Shown here: positions 36,717 to 46,900 of the stretch, one piece after another | Numbering within the stretch: position 1 is the first letter of the stretch | How the letters are laid out: each line of letters starts with the position of its first letter | Origin: Micrococcaceae bacterium Sec5.8 | GTDB taxonomy: Bacteria; Actinomycetota; Actinomycetes; Actinomycetales; Micrococcaceae | Assembly (NCBI GenBank): GCA_039636775.1 | Contig: CP143429.1 | Span: 1,798,001-1,862,000 of the forward strand | DNA length: 64,000 nucleotides | Direction: 5' to 3' | Program-made: the position numbers and the translations under genes | The notes under the pieces: model-generated | Database searches by the model: none | Told to the model about the DNA's origin: nothing | Seen by the model: only the letters and a program-made list of their open reading frames with translations

Positions 36717-37019
36717 ATGGAAATCACCCCGCAGCAGCTCGCGGAACAGCTCAAGAGCGGCAGTGACGCCCAGATTGTGGATGTCCGCGAATCAGCTGAA
36801 GTCGCCGAGGGCATGATCCCCGGTGCCAGGCACGTCGCCCTTGGTGAGCTGGCCGGCCGGCTCCACGAACTGGACAAGGCCCGGCCCGTCATTGCCATCT
36901 GCCGCAGCGGGCGCCGCAGCGCGGCGGCCGCGGATCAGCTCACGGCGGCGGGCTTCACTGCCTACACCGTGCCTGGCGGAATGCTCGATTGGACGGCCGC
37001 AGGCTTTTCCACCGTTTGA
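36717..37019 (+). CDS. Single-domain rhodanese
   Basis: This 100-residue sulfurtransferase has the active-site loop IAICRSGRRSAAAADQL with Cys as sulfur acceptor and a CRSGRRS loop of six-residue size as in GlpE/PspE types. AQIVDVRESAEVAEGMIPGARHVAL and VPGGMLDWTAAGF are further signatures. AAAGG precedes the start. It lies in the sulfur-stress cluster, divergent from trxA and sharing the regulatory spacer with it. Confidence 0.93.
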   Translation: MEITPQQLAEQLKSGSDAQIVDVRESAEVAEGMIPGARHVALGELAGRLHELDKARPVIAICRSGRRSAAAADQLTAAGFTAYTVPGGMLDWTAAGFSTV

Positions 37020-37172
37020 CCCCCCAGGGGACCCGGGCGGCATGTCTTCGTGTGCTGCCCGGGCTTCCACTTGCCTGGTCCGTGTTTTCTCTGCGGCTGA
37101 CGGGCGGTGGATGGCGGACTCGCGCAAACGCGGTGCCGCCGCTAAGACATGTTCCACGATATATCGAAAGTG

Positions 37173-37784
37173 ATGATGACTTCCTTGAATACGACCACCT
37201 CCGCTGCCTCCGCCCCGCAGTCCATTGATGCGACCACTCTGAAGGCGTGGGAAGAGAACCATGATGATTTGATGGTCATCGACGTGCGCGGCGGCGCGGA
37301 GTTCGATTCCCTGCACATCAAGGGTTCCTACCATGTGCCGCTTCCCATGCTCAGTGAGCACACCGAAGAGTTCGCGGCGAAAATGGGCACCCGCGTAGTT
37401 CTGGTCTGCCAGTCCGGGAACCGGGCCGAGCAGGCCCGCAAACACCTGGATTCCGTCGGCCTGGCCAGTGCCAGCGTCCTGACCGGGGGAGTGCCCGCCT
37501 ACGCCGCCGCCGGCGGCACCGTGGTCCGCGGACGCGGCCCGTGGGCCATGGAACGCCAGGTCCGGATGACCGCGGGCTCCCTCGTGCTCGCCAGCATCGT
37601 CGCGTCGAAATTTCTCTCCCCGAAACTCGGCCTGGTCGCCGGGGGTATCGGCGCGGGCCTGACGTTCTCCGCAGCCACCAACAGCTGCGCCATGGGCCAG
37701 GTCCTCTCGAAGATGCCGTGGAACCGCTCCGCCAACGAGCCCACCGCGCACCAGGCCCTGCAAAACCTGGACGCCAGGGCATGA
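37173..37784 (+). CDS. Rhodanese with C-terminal DUF2892 membrane domain (YgaP-like)
   Basis: This protein of about 203 residues has residues about 25-125 as rhodanese: LMVIDVRGGAEFDSLHIKGSYHVPL and the loop VLVCQSGNRAEQARKHL with catalytic Cys; GGVPAYAAAG closes the domain. Residues about 135-190 are a DUF2892 hairpin of two helices (MERQVRMTAGSLVLASIVAS, LGLVAGGIGAGLTFSAATNSCAMG) that anchors it in the membrane. E. coli YgaP is the model for this layout. The stop overlaps the TauE gene by four bases, suggesting that transfer of sulfur is linked to export. Confidence 0.92.
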   Translation: MMTSLNTTTSAASAPQSIDATTLKAWEENHDDLMVIDVRGGAEFDSLHIKGSYHVPLPMLSEHTEEFAAKMGTRVVLVCQSGNRAEQARKHLDSVGLASASVLTGGVPAYAAAGGTVVRGRGPWAMERQVRMTAGSLVLASIVASKFLSPKLGLVAGGIGAGLTFSAATNSCAMGQVLSKMPWNRSANEPTAHQALQNLDARA

Positions 37785-38545
37785 TCCTCTCCGCGGCGGC
37801 GTTCGGGCTGATCGTCGGCGCCCTGCTGGGCCTGGTCGGAGGCGGCGGATCGATCCTCGCCGTCCCCGCCCTGGTCTACGGGGTCGGACTGCCGCTTGCC
37901 GCGGCCATCCCGACCTCACTCGTCGTCGTCGGTGCGTCCTCCGCCGTCGCGGTGCTGCCCCGGCTGAAGAACGGGGTGAACTGGCGGCTGGCGCTGATCA
38001 TCGGCGCCGCAGGAACCGCCACCGCCTACCTCGGCGCGGCGGTCAACCGGCTCCTGGACCCGAAGATCCTGCTGTTGGCCTTCGCCGCGATCATGGTCTT
38101 CGCCGGCATCCGGATGCTGATGCCCTCCACAACCGCCGGCGGCTCCTGCGCACTGCCCGACGGCGGGGTCAACTGGCGCAGCTGCCTGCCCAAAGCCATC
38201 GCCACCGGCGCCGTCGTGGGCTTCCTGACCGGACTGCTCGGCGTCGGCGGCGGCTTCCTGATCGTCCCGGCCCTCACCCTGGTCCTCGGGCTCCCGATGG
38301 CCCTGACCGTCGGGACCTCCCTGGTCATCATCGTCATCAACTCCGCCGCCGGCTTCGCCGCCCACCTCGGCGACCTGCAAATCGACTGGGCCGTCACCGC
38401 AGCCTTCGCCGGGACCGCGATGATCGCCTCCCTCGCAGCCGGGCGCATCGGCACCAACATCCCCGACAAGGCACTCAAACGCGGCTTCGGCATCCTCGTC
38501 CTCGTCATCGCCGCCTACGTCACCGTTCAGGCACTCCTCACCTAA
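37781..38545 (+). CDS. TauE/SafE-family sulfite/sulfur-anion exporter
   Basis: This 254-residue integral membrane protein has two repeated halves, each starting with the family's glycine motif: GALLGLVGGGGSILAVPALVY and GFLTGLLGVGGGFLIVPALTL. Around eight helices are predicted. It starts within the preceding rhodanese stop (ATGA). In cst-type operons TauE exports sulfite or related anions made during persulfide oxidation; that role fits here. A perfect terminator follows. Confidence 0.92.
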   Translation: MILSAAAFGLIVGALLGLVGGGGSILAVPALVYGVGLPLAAAIPTSLVVVGASSAVAVLPRLKNGVNWRLALIIGAAGTATAYLGAAVNRLLDPKILLLAFAAIMVFAGIRMLMPSTTAGGSCALPDGGVNWRSCLPKAIATGAVVGFLTGLLGVGGGFLIVPALTLVLGLPMALTVGTSLVIIVINSAAGFAAHLGDLQIDWAVTAAFAGTAMIASLAAGRIGTNIPDKALKRGFGILVLVIAAYVTVQALLT

Positions 38546-38564
38546 GAGTGCCTGCAAGGGAACA

Positions 38565-38605
38565 GGGAAGCGCCGGAAGACATATCCTCCGGCGCTTCCC
38601 CGTTT
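38565..38605 (+). terminator. Rho-independent terminator after tauE
   Basis: A 13-bp stem (gggaagcgccgga with its complement at 38588-38600) has a 10-base loop and is followed by cgtttt. It ends the rhodanese-TauE transcript and could also serve the convergent MFS gene. Confidence 0.85.
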
Positions 38606-38660
38606 TCCAACGCCTGTGCCCGGGCATCACGCCAGAACGCCGGTCCCCGGTCCCCGGTCG

Positions 38661-39956
38661 TCAATGATGGTCGGTGTTGCGCATCCGGACGGCCACGAGG
38701 ATTCCCGATCCTGCGGTGAGGGCGCCGACAACGGCGACCGCAGCGGGGATGCCGTAAGCATCAGCGAGGATGCCGGCGAGGAGGGCGCCGACGGCGAATC
38801 CGCCGTCGCGCCAGAGCCGGTAGATCCCGACTGAGCGTGCCCGCCAGGCCGGGTGGGCGACGTCGCCGATGGCGGCCAGCAGGGTGGGGTAGACCATGGC
38901 CGTTCCGGCGCCGAGCAGGACCGCGGCGGCCAGCCAGAGCCCGAAACCTGTCCCGAGGGCGACCATTGCCAGTGCCACTGCCTGGACGAGCATGCCGCCG
39001 ACGATCAGCCATTTACGGCCGTACTTGTCAGAGAGTGCGCCGGTGACGAGCTGGCCTGCGCCCCAGACGGCGGGGTAGATGGCGGCGAGGATGCCGATCT
39101 TTTCGATGCTCAGTCCGGCGGCGGCGAAGAGCACGGGGAAAAGGCCCCAGGCGAGGCCGTCATTGAGGTTGTTCACCATGCCCGCCTGGCTGACGGAGGA
39201 CAAGGATCTGTCCCGGAAGCTGGTCAACGTGAAGATTTCCCGGTTACTCAATTCTCCGTGGGCGGCGGCGTGGGCAGAGGTGTGGCTGGCGGCCTCCAGC
39301 CTGGCGTGGCCCCGGGTTTCCTTGACGGCGAAGACCGAGAGACCAAGGCCCAGGGCGATGTAGGCGGCGCCGAGCAGGAATGGTCCGGGGCGGAGCCCGT
39401 AGTTCGCGGCGATGTAGCCGGTGGCCAGAGCAGTGCCCGCGACGCCGAGGTAGCCGGCGGCCTCGTTCAGTCCCATGGCCAGGCCGCGGCGGGAGGGGCC
39501 GACGAGGTCCATCTTCATCATCACGGTGGTGGACCAGGTGAGGCCCTGGCTGATGCCAAGGACGACGTTGGCCGCGACGATCCAGCCCCAGGACGGTCCG
39601 AAAATTAGCAGCAGCGGGACGGGCAGGGCGATGAGCCAGCCTGCGATGAGGACGGGTTTGCGGCCGTAGCGGTCCGAGAGGGTACCGGCGAAATAGTTGG
39701 TGGCGGCCTTGGCGAGCCCGAACGCCAGGATGTAGGTCAGGGCGGCGGTGTAGAGGTCCAGGTGGAAGACCTGTCCTGCCAGCAGCGGCAGCACGGTGCG
39801 TTCCTGGCCGAGGGTGCCCCCGACGAGGGCGTTGACGGCGACGAGGAGCATGAACTGGGCCAAGTTTTGCCGCAGCCCCAGCGAGAGGCCGGCGCGTCGC
39901 GGGTTCTCCCGCCGGACCGCACGGTCCTGCGGTGAGGGGGCGTTACCGGGCGTCAT
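38661..39956 (-). CDS. MFS transporter
   Basis: This 431-residue protein has twelve predicted helices. It shows the MFS loop motif twice (FAGTLSDRYGRKPVLIAG and LVTGALSDKYGRKWLIVGG), NEAAGYLGVAGTALATGY in helix 5, and a basic cytoplasmic loop (KETRGHARLEAASHTSAHAAAHG). The start at 39956 has GGAG upstream; an earlier Met lies past the inverted repeat. It follows the persulfide dioxygenase on the same strand, separated by a hairpin. It may export a drug or sulfur compound; the substrate is unknown. Confidence 0.85.
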   Translation of the reverse strand: MTPGNAPSPQDRAVRRENPRRAGLSLGLRQNLAQFMLLVAVNALVGGTLGQERTVLPLLAGQVFHLDLYTAALTYILAFGLAKAATNYFAGTLSDRYGRKPVLIAGWLIALPVPLLLIFGPSWGWIVAANVVLGISQGLTWSTTVMMKMDLVGPSRRGLAMGLNEAAGYLGVAGTALATGYIAANYGLRPGPFLLGAAYIALGLGLSVFAVKETRGHARLEAASHTSAHAAAHGELSNREIFTLTSFRDRSLSSVSQAGMVNNLNDGLAWGLFPVLFAAAGLSIEKIGILAAIYPAVWGAGQLVTGALSDKYGRKWLIVGGMLVQAVALAMVALGTGFGLWLAAAVLLGAGTAMVYPTLLAAIGDVAHPAWRARSVGIYRLWRDGGFAVGALLAGILADAYGIPAAVAVVGALTAGSGILVAVRMRNTDHH

Positions 39957-39984
39957 CTGTGTACTCCACTTATTTTGGGACAGA

Positions 39985-40022
39985 CGTTGGCGGCGGCCCG
40001 GTGTCCCGGACCGCCGCCAACG
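39985..40022 (-). terminator. Hairpin between the persulfide dioxygenase and MFS genes
   Basis: A perfect 12-bp stem (cgttggcggcgg and its complement) has a 14-base loop, 34 bases past the dioxygenase stop and 28 bases before the MFS start. It lacks a T-run, so it may attenuate rather than fully stop transcription. Confidence 0.5.
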
Positions 40023-40055
40023 CATGTCAATCAATCACTTCAGATGGTGCCTGGA

Positions 40056-41462
40056 TCAGTTGCTGGCGAGGGACCCCAGCGGCTGCCGGGCTTCCCATCC
40101 GGCGTAGCTGCCGTCGAGTTCGACGACGTCGTAGCCGGCGCGGCGGAGCGCGCTGGCGGCGACGGAGTTCCGGACCCCGCTTTGGCAGTAGGACACGATG
40201 GTGCCTTCGGTGGGGAGTTCGTCGAGGTTCCACATCACGCGTCCGCCGCTGAGCTGGTGGGAGCCGGGGATGTGTCCGGCGGCGTGCTCGGTGCGGTTGC
40301 GGACGTCCAGGACCATCGCGGCGTCGAAGCCGGCGAGGTCCTCAGGCTGGATCAGCTTCGGGGTGCTGATGGGCAGACCCTGAAGGCTGGTGAGGTATCC
40401 GGTGACGTTGTCGATGCCAACGCGGACCAGATGGTCCCACATCTCCTGCGCGGCGGCCTGGTCCGGGGCCAGGAGCACGAGCGGGTTCGTGTCGGTTTCG
40501 GGGTTGATGACCCAGGCGCCGAAGCTGGCCGTGGATTTCCCGGCCGGGATGTTCACGGACCCGGTCACGGTGCCCTGGTGGACCTGGTCGTTGGGGCGGG
40601 TGTCGGCGAAGATCACTTTATCTGCGGCAAGGTTGGCCGCGACGTCGGCGGGGGCGAGTTCTGTCAGGGGTTTGCGTTTGCCCATCACTGCAGGGCCGTC
40701 GCGGTTTTCGCGTTTCATCCGGCCGAAGTAGGCGTGGGCGTCGGGCTGGCCGTCGAGGAGCTCAGCAACGAATCCTTCCTCGTCGTTCGCGGCGAGGTAG
40801 GGGCCCCACCAGGAGTAGAGCCGTTCGTAGCCGACGGTGGAGGAGGGGATGGCGCCGAGGGCCTTGCCGCAGGCGCTGCCGGCGCCGTGGGCGGGGTGGA
40901 CCTGGACGTGGTCGGGCAGGGTCAGGAACTTATCGCGCAGGCTGGTGAAGAGCTGCTTCGCCCCGGCGAAGCGGGTGTCGATTCCGCCGGCAGCCTCGTC
41001 CAGCAGGTCAGGGCGGCCGAGGTCCCCGGAGAAGACGAAGTCACCGGAGAGCAGGTACCCGGGGGTGTCGGCGAACGCGCCGTCGGTCACGAGAAACGAG
41101 AGGTGCTCGGGGGTGTGTCCGGGGGTGTGCAGGGCCTTGAGGGTGATGTTGCCCAGGGTGATCACATCGTTGTCGTTGAGGCGCTGGGCTTCGAAGCCGT
41201 ACTGCCAGTCCGCTCCACCCTCGCCGGAGACGTAGGCGGTCGCGCCGGTCGCGGCGGCCAGTTCACGGGTGCCGGAGAGGTAGTCGGCGTGGATGTGGGT
41301 TTCCGTGACGGCAACGATCTTCATGCCGTTTTTGGCAGCCAGGTCCTGGTAGACCGCGATGTCGCGGCGGGGGTCCACCACGACTGCCTCACCCTTGGCC
41401 TGGCAGCCAATGAAATAGCTGGCCTGGGCGAGGTCCTCGTCATAAATGCGTTCCAGAAGCAT
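40056..41462 (-). CDS. Persulfide dioxygenase (ETHE1-like MBL) fused to two rhodanese domains
   Basis: This 468-residue protein has residues 1-240 as a metallo-beta-lactamase fold of the ETHE1/CstB type: TETHIHADYLSG (metal ligands), LHTPGHTPEHLSFLV, LLSGDFVFSGDLGRPDLL and VHPAHGAGSACGKALG. Residues about 265-350 are a rhodanese-like domain without a Cys (the loop reads VLLAPDQ), and about 365-460 an active one (IVSYCQSGVRNSVAASAL). It probably oxidises glutathione- or low-molecular-weight-thiol persulfide to sulfite and transfers sulfur. GAAGGAG precedes the ATG. A perfect CsoR-like palindrome lies in its promoter. Confidence 0.93.
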   Translation of the reverse strand: MLLERIYDEDLAQASYFIGCQAKGEAVVVDPRRDIAVYQDLAAKNGMKIVAVTETHIHADYLSGTRELAAATGATAYVSGEGGADWQYGFEAQRLNDNDVITLGNITLKALHTPGHTPEHLSFLVTDGAFADTPGYLLSGDFVFSGDLGRPDLLDEAAGGIDTRFAGAKQLFTSLRDKFLTLPDHVQVHPAHGAGSACGKALGAIPSSTVGYERLYSWWGPYLAANDEEGFVAELLDGQPDAHAYFGRMKRENRDGPAVMGKRKPLTELAPADVAANLAADKVIFADTRPNDQVHQGTVTGSVNIPAGKSTASFGAWVINPETDTNPLVLLAPDQAAAQEMWDHLVRVGIDNVTGYLTSLQGLPISTPKLIQPEDLAGFDAAMVLDVRNRTEHAAGHIPGSHQLSGGRVMWNLDELPTEGTIVSYCQSGVRNSVAASALRRAGYDVVELDGSYAGWEARQPLGSLASN

Positions 41463-41531
41463 GGGGCTCTCCTTCGTTGGGCGGTGGGGGAGTTTCCGTA
41501 AGGGATCCTCGTTCTTCTAACCACAACGGTA

Positions 41532-41554
41532 ATACCCCTAGGGGTATCTTGCAA
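41532..41554 (-). promoter_or_regulatory. Operator and -35 of the persulfide dioxygenase promoter
   Basis: Perfect 16-bp palindrome ATACCCCTAGGGGTAT (41532-41547). On the minus strand TTGCAA (41549-41554) precedes it, and a weaker TAccgT follows 17 bases later, giving the same arrangement as at trxA: operator inside the promoter spacer. Confidence 0.75.
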
Positions 41555-41572
41555 GTGGTTGGTGCCCGGCCG

Positions 41573-42188
41573 GTATCTCAAGCAGTAACTGTCAGCGCAG
41601 AGGAATGAGCCGCCCTTGACTACCTTGCGGGGCACCGGGGCCTGCCGTGGGTCCAGGCTTGCGTCGCGGACACCACCCCGCGGATTGACCGGGGCGCAGC
41701 AACCGTCGCCGGCGTCGTGCCGGTCGTACCAGTCGCTGGTCCACTCCCATACGCTTCCGGACATGTCATAGAGCCCGTAGCCGTTCGAGGGGAAGGAGCC
41801 CACCGGCGTGGTGGAACCGTAGCCGCGACGGGTACGCCAGGGGAAGTCGCCGTGCCAGTAGTTCGCGCGCGGGGCCGTGGTGGTCTCGGCGTCATTCCCC
41901 CAAGTGAACCGCGCCCTGTCCCGGGACAAGGTTTTCCGCCGGTGCGCCCGGAAAGAGGCCCGGGTCCAGGGGACGCTCCGCGACCGTGCGGTATCCGGTC
42001 TCGCGTACGAAGCGCACGAACTCGCGGTTGGTGACCGCCGTCGGGCTGATCCAGAATCCACCCACGCGCACCCGGCGCGCCGGCGCCTCCTCCGGGTAGT
42101 GTTTGTCCGAGCCCATGGTGAACTCACCGCCGTGGATGGAGATGAATCCCTCGGGAACGGCGGTCGACGGCGTGGAATGACGGCTCAA
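41573..42188 (-). pseudogene. Formylglycine-generating enzyme remnant
   Basis: The N-terminal part (FISIHGGEFTMGSDKHYPEE, VGGFWISPTAVTNREFVRFV) stops in frame after LVPGQGAVHLGE; the next recognisable piece (TWGNDAETTT) is in another frame and about 70 family residues are missing between them. The C-terminal part (NGYGLYDMSGSVWEWTSDWY, VVKGGSFLCADSYCLRYRP) keeps the active-site cysteines, but the last 40 or so residues are lost where the frame runs into the persulfide dioxygenase promoter. Internal deletion, frameshift and 3' truncation make it inactive. It once activated the adjacent sulfatase by converting its Cys to formylglycine. Confidence 0.85.
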
Positions 42189-43458
42189 TCGCCGCCCGCC
42201 AGAAACGCTTGCAGTTTGTCCACGGCCTGGTCGATGCTGAAGCTCGCCGCACGCTGGCGCGGGGGGAACTCCTCGAATGTCGCCAGGAACTCCGACATCA
42301 GCGCCTGGGCCGCGAGGACGAGATAGGCGTTCTTGAAGAGCCAGTCGAAATATGTGTTGGAGGTGACGTCGGCGCGCTCAAAGGGGTCGGTGCGCAGGTT
42401 GAACACCTTCGGGATCCGCAGCTGCACAAAGGGCTCGAACCACACCTGAAGCGTTCCCCGTACGCGTTGCTCCATGAAGACAACTTTCCAGTTGTCGTAC
42501 CTCATCGCGAGCACGTCTCCGTCGTCGGAGAAGTAAACCAGGCCCTGGCGGGGGCTCTCTGTGGCTTCGCCGGTGAGGTACGGCAGGAGGTCGTAGCCAT
42601 CAATGTGCACCTTGTAGGTGCGGCCGCCGATTTCCTTACCCCGCTTGAGGTCTTCGACCGTGGTCGTGTCGCCGGCGGCCGCAAGAAACGTCGGGAGCCA
42701 ATCATGGTGCTGGATGATCTCATTCGACACCACGCCCGCCGGGATGTGCTCTGGCCAGCGGATCAGCTCAGGAACCCGGAAGGCGCCCTCCCAGTTTGTG
42801 TTCTTCTCGCTTCGGAACGAAGTCATAGCGCCGTCGGGCCAGCTGTTCATGTGCGGCCCGTTATCAGTCGAGTAAATTACGATCGTGTCGTCGGCTATGT
42901 CCAGTTCGTCCAGGTGATCGAGGGGCACTGAATTCATCGTCGACGGTTTCCATGCGCTTCTTGGTCAGTGGGCCGGTGTCCTCAATGCGCTGACGGCCCC
43001 GCCGTCCGAACCTCCCGTCCACGGTGTCGTCGTCGTTCTCCGTTGCCCAGGAACGGACTACACCGCGGGGACGGGCCCGCTCATTAAACCCGGGGAAGTC
43101 CTCGACGCTGGGCCAATTTGGCGATTCCGGTTCCTCCTCGGCGTTGAGATGGTAGAGATTGCCGTAGAACTCGTCGAAGCCGTGCACGGTGGGCAGGAAT
43201 TCGTTCATGTCACCCAGGTGGTTCTTGCCAAACTGCCCGGTCACGTAGCCGTGGGGCTTAAGCAACTCCGCGATGGTCGGGTCCTCGGCGCGCAACCCAA
43301 TGTCAGCCCCTGGCATGCCAACCTTGCTCAGCCCGGTGCGGAACACACTCTGCCCGGTGATAAAGGACGCCCGCCCCGCGGTGCAACTTTGCTGGCCATA
43401 GGAGTCAGTGAACCGCATCCCTTCCTCGGCGAGGCGGTCGATATTCGGCGTCCGGTAT
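42185..43458 (-). pseudogene. Arylsulfatase, 3' portion split off by the Tn3-family element
   Basis: The reading continues from the 5' fragment at 62886-62979 with RTPNIDRLAEEGMRFTDSYG, QQSCTAGRASFITGQ (the C-x-A-x-R formylglycine site), YVTGQFGKNHLGD, then, after a one-base shift near 42937, DDTIVIYSTDNGPHMNSWPD and the C-terminal domain. The gene overlaps the start of the formylglycine-generating enzyme remnant. Deleting the transposon and one ggtat restores ATG GGA TAC CGG ACG CCG (MGYRTP). The extra frameshift and the decayed activator show that the sulfatase system is dead in this strain. Confidence 0.92.
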
Positions 43459-43496
43459 GGGGCTTGAGGACCAATGCTCGGGAAAGTCACGCTAAG
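43459..43496 (+). repeat. Left 38-bp terminal inverted repeat of the Tn3-family element
   Basis: Starts gggg, ends cgctaag. It matches the complement of 62848-62885 at every base. Similarity to the right end continues inward for about 240 bases because the left end carries an inverted relic of the tnpR 3' end. Confidence 0.93.
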
Positions 43497-43549
43497 CCGG
43501 TGGGGCCAAGTGTTAGAGGGTCTGCTCGGCACCGCTGTTACGCCGGGTC

Positions 43550-43745
43550 ACGGCGCTGGGGTGGGTCGCCGCCGGATGCATGTTTCGTTGAGGTGGCCGT
43601 AGATCGTGGAGTGCGGGACCTGAAGCGGATCGGCGATGCGCTGAACGGTGTGGGCGCCGGCGTCGTAGAGCTGTTGGGCTTGGTGGGCCTGGTCCGCCTG
43701 CCGTTGGCTGTGGGTCGCTTCTTAGGACGAATGCGCTCCGGGATG
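43550..43745 (-). pseudogene. Inverted duplicate of the tnpR 3' end
   Basis: The minus strand encodes a QAHQAQQLYDAG, HTVQRIADPLQVPHSTIYGH and LNETCIRRRPTPAP stretch, close to the C-terminal 55 residues of TnpR at 62640-62796. It has no catalytic domain. It makes the left terminus a long inverted partner of the right terminus and probably arose by an earlier rearrangement between two related elements. Confidence 0.8.
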
Positions 43746-43936
43746 AATCCGGCCAAGAGGAGGGGGTGCGCTTTGTCGCACCTTGGTATGTTCAGAGCGG
43801 GGTCTTGGGTTGAGGACTCCGTGTGACAGGACAGCTGACTTTTTGTCATGAAAATGACAAGCCTGCTTCTCTGGTCAACTTGTGAGACTCAAACGTAAAG
43901 TGAGCGGCATCACTCACTTCCAGGTCTGGGGCTAGG

Positions 43937-46900
43937 ATGTTTATTGGGGGAAAGCGGCGTACGCCGCCATGTTCGAATCGATCTGCCGGTGGCCATAGGC
44001 CGCCGGCTTTGTTGTTCCGCGGCGCCATCGCCTCGTGCTCGGGCATCGGGCTGCTGGCCGGGACGGCAGGGCCCGGCTTGGCCATCGTGCCGGTACCCAT
44101 GGTCATACCGGGGGCCTCCTCCGGAGCGCAGACCACCATCGGCGAACTCGGCGCCCGGCCGGCTGCCACGCGGCTGCCGTTACAGATCTCGGACCAGGTC
44201 TCCGGTTCGGTCGACGTCGGCACCGGCAACCTGATGCTCTCTGTTTCCGGGCTAACCCTGCCGGGGGTCAACGCTGACGTTCCGCTGGGCGCCGTGTTCA
44301 ATTCCCAGTCCACCGACACAACGCAAGGGGATGCCGCAGCCCGCTGGATCCTGAACTTCGGCGGCGCCGGCTCACTTTCCTTGACCCCGTCCGGTGTCCT
44401 CCACACCGGCGGGGACGGGTACTCGTCCTTGTTCACGCCGGTGTCCGGATCCACGTCTGCGTTCACGGCGCCGGCAGGCACGAAAGCTGATCTGGTGAAG
44501 AACGCCGACGGCACCTACACACTGACCTCCCGGACCAGCGCCTCGGTGGTGATTTTCAACTCCGATGGCCGGGTGAAGTCCCTCGCTGACCGCAACGGCA
44601 ACACGACGGCGTTCACCCCGGCCGCGGGAAAGATCACCGGAATCACGGCCACCAGGGGTGTGGCAGGTGCCCACACTGCCCTTCTCTCCTACGACTCGTA
44701 CACGGGCACCCTCGCGTCCATCTCACAGACCAGCGGTACCGCAACCCGGTCGGCGTCCTTCTTCAATGACGGCTACGGGGCATGGAGCAGGGTCACGGAT
44801 CCGGCCGGGAAGGTCACGACCTTCGGCTACAGCGGCGGGCGGATCTCGGCCATCACCCCACCCACCGGAGGCAAAACGAACCTAAGCTACGACGCCACGG
44901 GCCGGGTCACGCAGATCGAACGCGTCAACACCTCGGCCGGCTCCCCGGGGAACTCGATCACCCGGATCACCTACCCGTCATCCGCCCAGACCCTGGTCGC
45001 GGGCCCGAACACCGACCCGGCCGTTGCGGTCGCGTCCGGACCCCGCACCACCTACACGCTAAACACCGGCGGACGCGTCACCGCGGCGACGGACCCGATG
45101 GGACGGGCCCAGGCGGCAACCTACACCGGGGACTTCGACACCCTCACCGCCACCCAGGGCACCGGAACGACATCCGGGACCACGACGAACACCTACGGGG
45201 CCAACACCGGGCAGTCCATCACCGCATCCACCTCCCAGGGCGGCGCATCCGGGCAAGCCGCTTACGCCAACACCGCGGCGAACACGAAGTACCTGGCCTC
45301 CTCGAGCACGGACGACGCCGGGAACCAGTCCCTCTATACCTACAACGGGGCCGGGAATGCGCTGACCGCCTCGGACGCCCTGGCCGCGAAGGCTGCCCTG
45401 GAAGTAAACCCCGACGGCACGGTCAAGACCGCCCTCGCGCCCGGAAACGGTACGAACAAGACCCAATACGGCTACGACACCGACCACCAACTCACGGCAC
45501 TGACCCCGGTCGCCGGCTCCTCCCTCGGGGCCAGAGCGTTCACCTACGACGCCTGGGCCCGGCCGGCGACCGCCACGGACGGGCGCGGCAACACCGTCAC
45601 CTACTCTTACGACGCCGTTGGACGGCTCGCCGGAACCAGCTTCTCTGACGGCACTCCGGCGGTGGCCTACACCTACAACGCCATCGGCCAGGTCCTTACC
45701 CGGGTCGACGGCTCCGGAACCACGACCTACGGCTACGACCAGATGGGACGCCTCACCTCCCGGGTCAATACCGCCGGCGGCGGGACCATCGCCTACGCCT
45801 ATGACAAGGCCTCCAACCTGGTCTCCACCACGGACAGCCGCGGCACCACCTCCTACGCCTTCGATGCCTCCGGTGTCATGACCACGATGACGTACCTCCA
45901 CAACGGCGCACCCCAGACCCTGGCCGTCGCGACCGATGACCGGGGACGACGGACCGACACCTGGCTGCAGGCCAACGATGACCGCACGACCTGGGCCGCG
46001 CACACCCACACCGACTACGACCGCACCGGCCGGATTACCCGCGTCCTCGCCGAACAGGGGTCAGGAACCGCCAGCAACTCCAACGTCGTGGACCTGACCT
46101 ACTGCTACTCCGCCGGCTCCACCGCACCGACCTGCCCGAGCAGCACGACAACGGACCGGTCCAAGATCCAGTGGGTCAAGAACAACCTCACCGGCGCCGT
46201 CACCGCTTACACCTACGACAAGGCCGGACGCCTCACCAAAGCAGCGATCACCGGCGGCCCGTCGCCGGCGACCTACCTCTACACCTACGACGCCCGCGGC
46301 AACCGGCTCACCGCCAGCGGCGGCACCATGCCCAGCCAGAACCTCACCGTGAACGCCGCCAACCAGATCACCAGCCCCAACTACAACTACGACGGGACCG
46401 GGAACCTCACTGCCGACCCGAACGGCAGCTACGGCTACAACGCGGCCCAGCAGATGACCTCGGTCACCAAGGCCGGCACCACCTACAACTACACCTACGC
46501 TGGAACTTCACAGAACGAAGTGCTGTCCCAGACCACCCCGAACGGGACCTACCGGATCACGTACGGGCGCACCGACGCCCAGGGCCAACCCGTCATCGAG
46601 CAATACAAGAAGGACAACGCCACGGCCTACGTCGAACACGACCCCGCCACCGGAGAGGCCCTGATGCTGCGCACCAGCTCCGGGATGCAATCCCTCTACG
46701 TTTACGACGGCACCGGCAACCCCGCGGCACTCATCACCAGCGGAGCCTACCGGGCATTCGCCTACGACTACGACCCCTACGGCGTCCCGGCCATCACCGC
46801 GGACTCAGGCGGCCTCGGCACCACCCAAAACCCCTACATGTTCAAAGCCGGAATCCAGGACCGCGTCACCGGCTGGGTCAAATACGGCCAACGCTGGTAC

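Noticed and set aside
37020..37148. A fourth CsoR-like operator before the rhodanese-DUF2892 gene
   Set aside because: The gacccgggcggc/gcccgggc stretch is GC-rich but lacks the TACCCC...GGGGTA core and is not symmetric.
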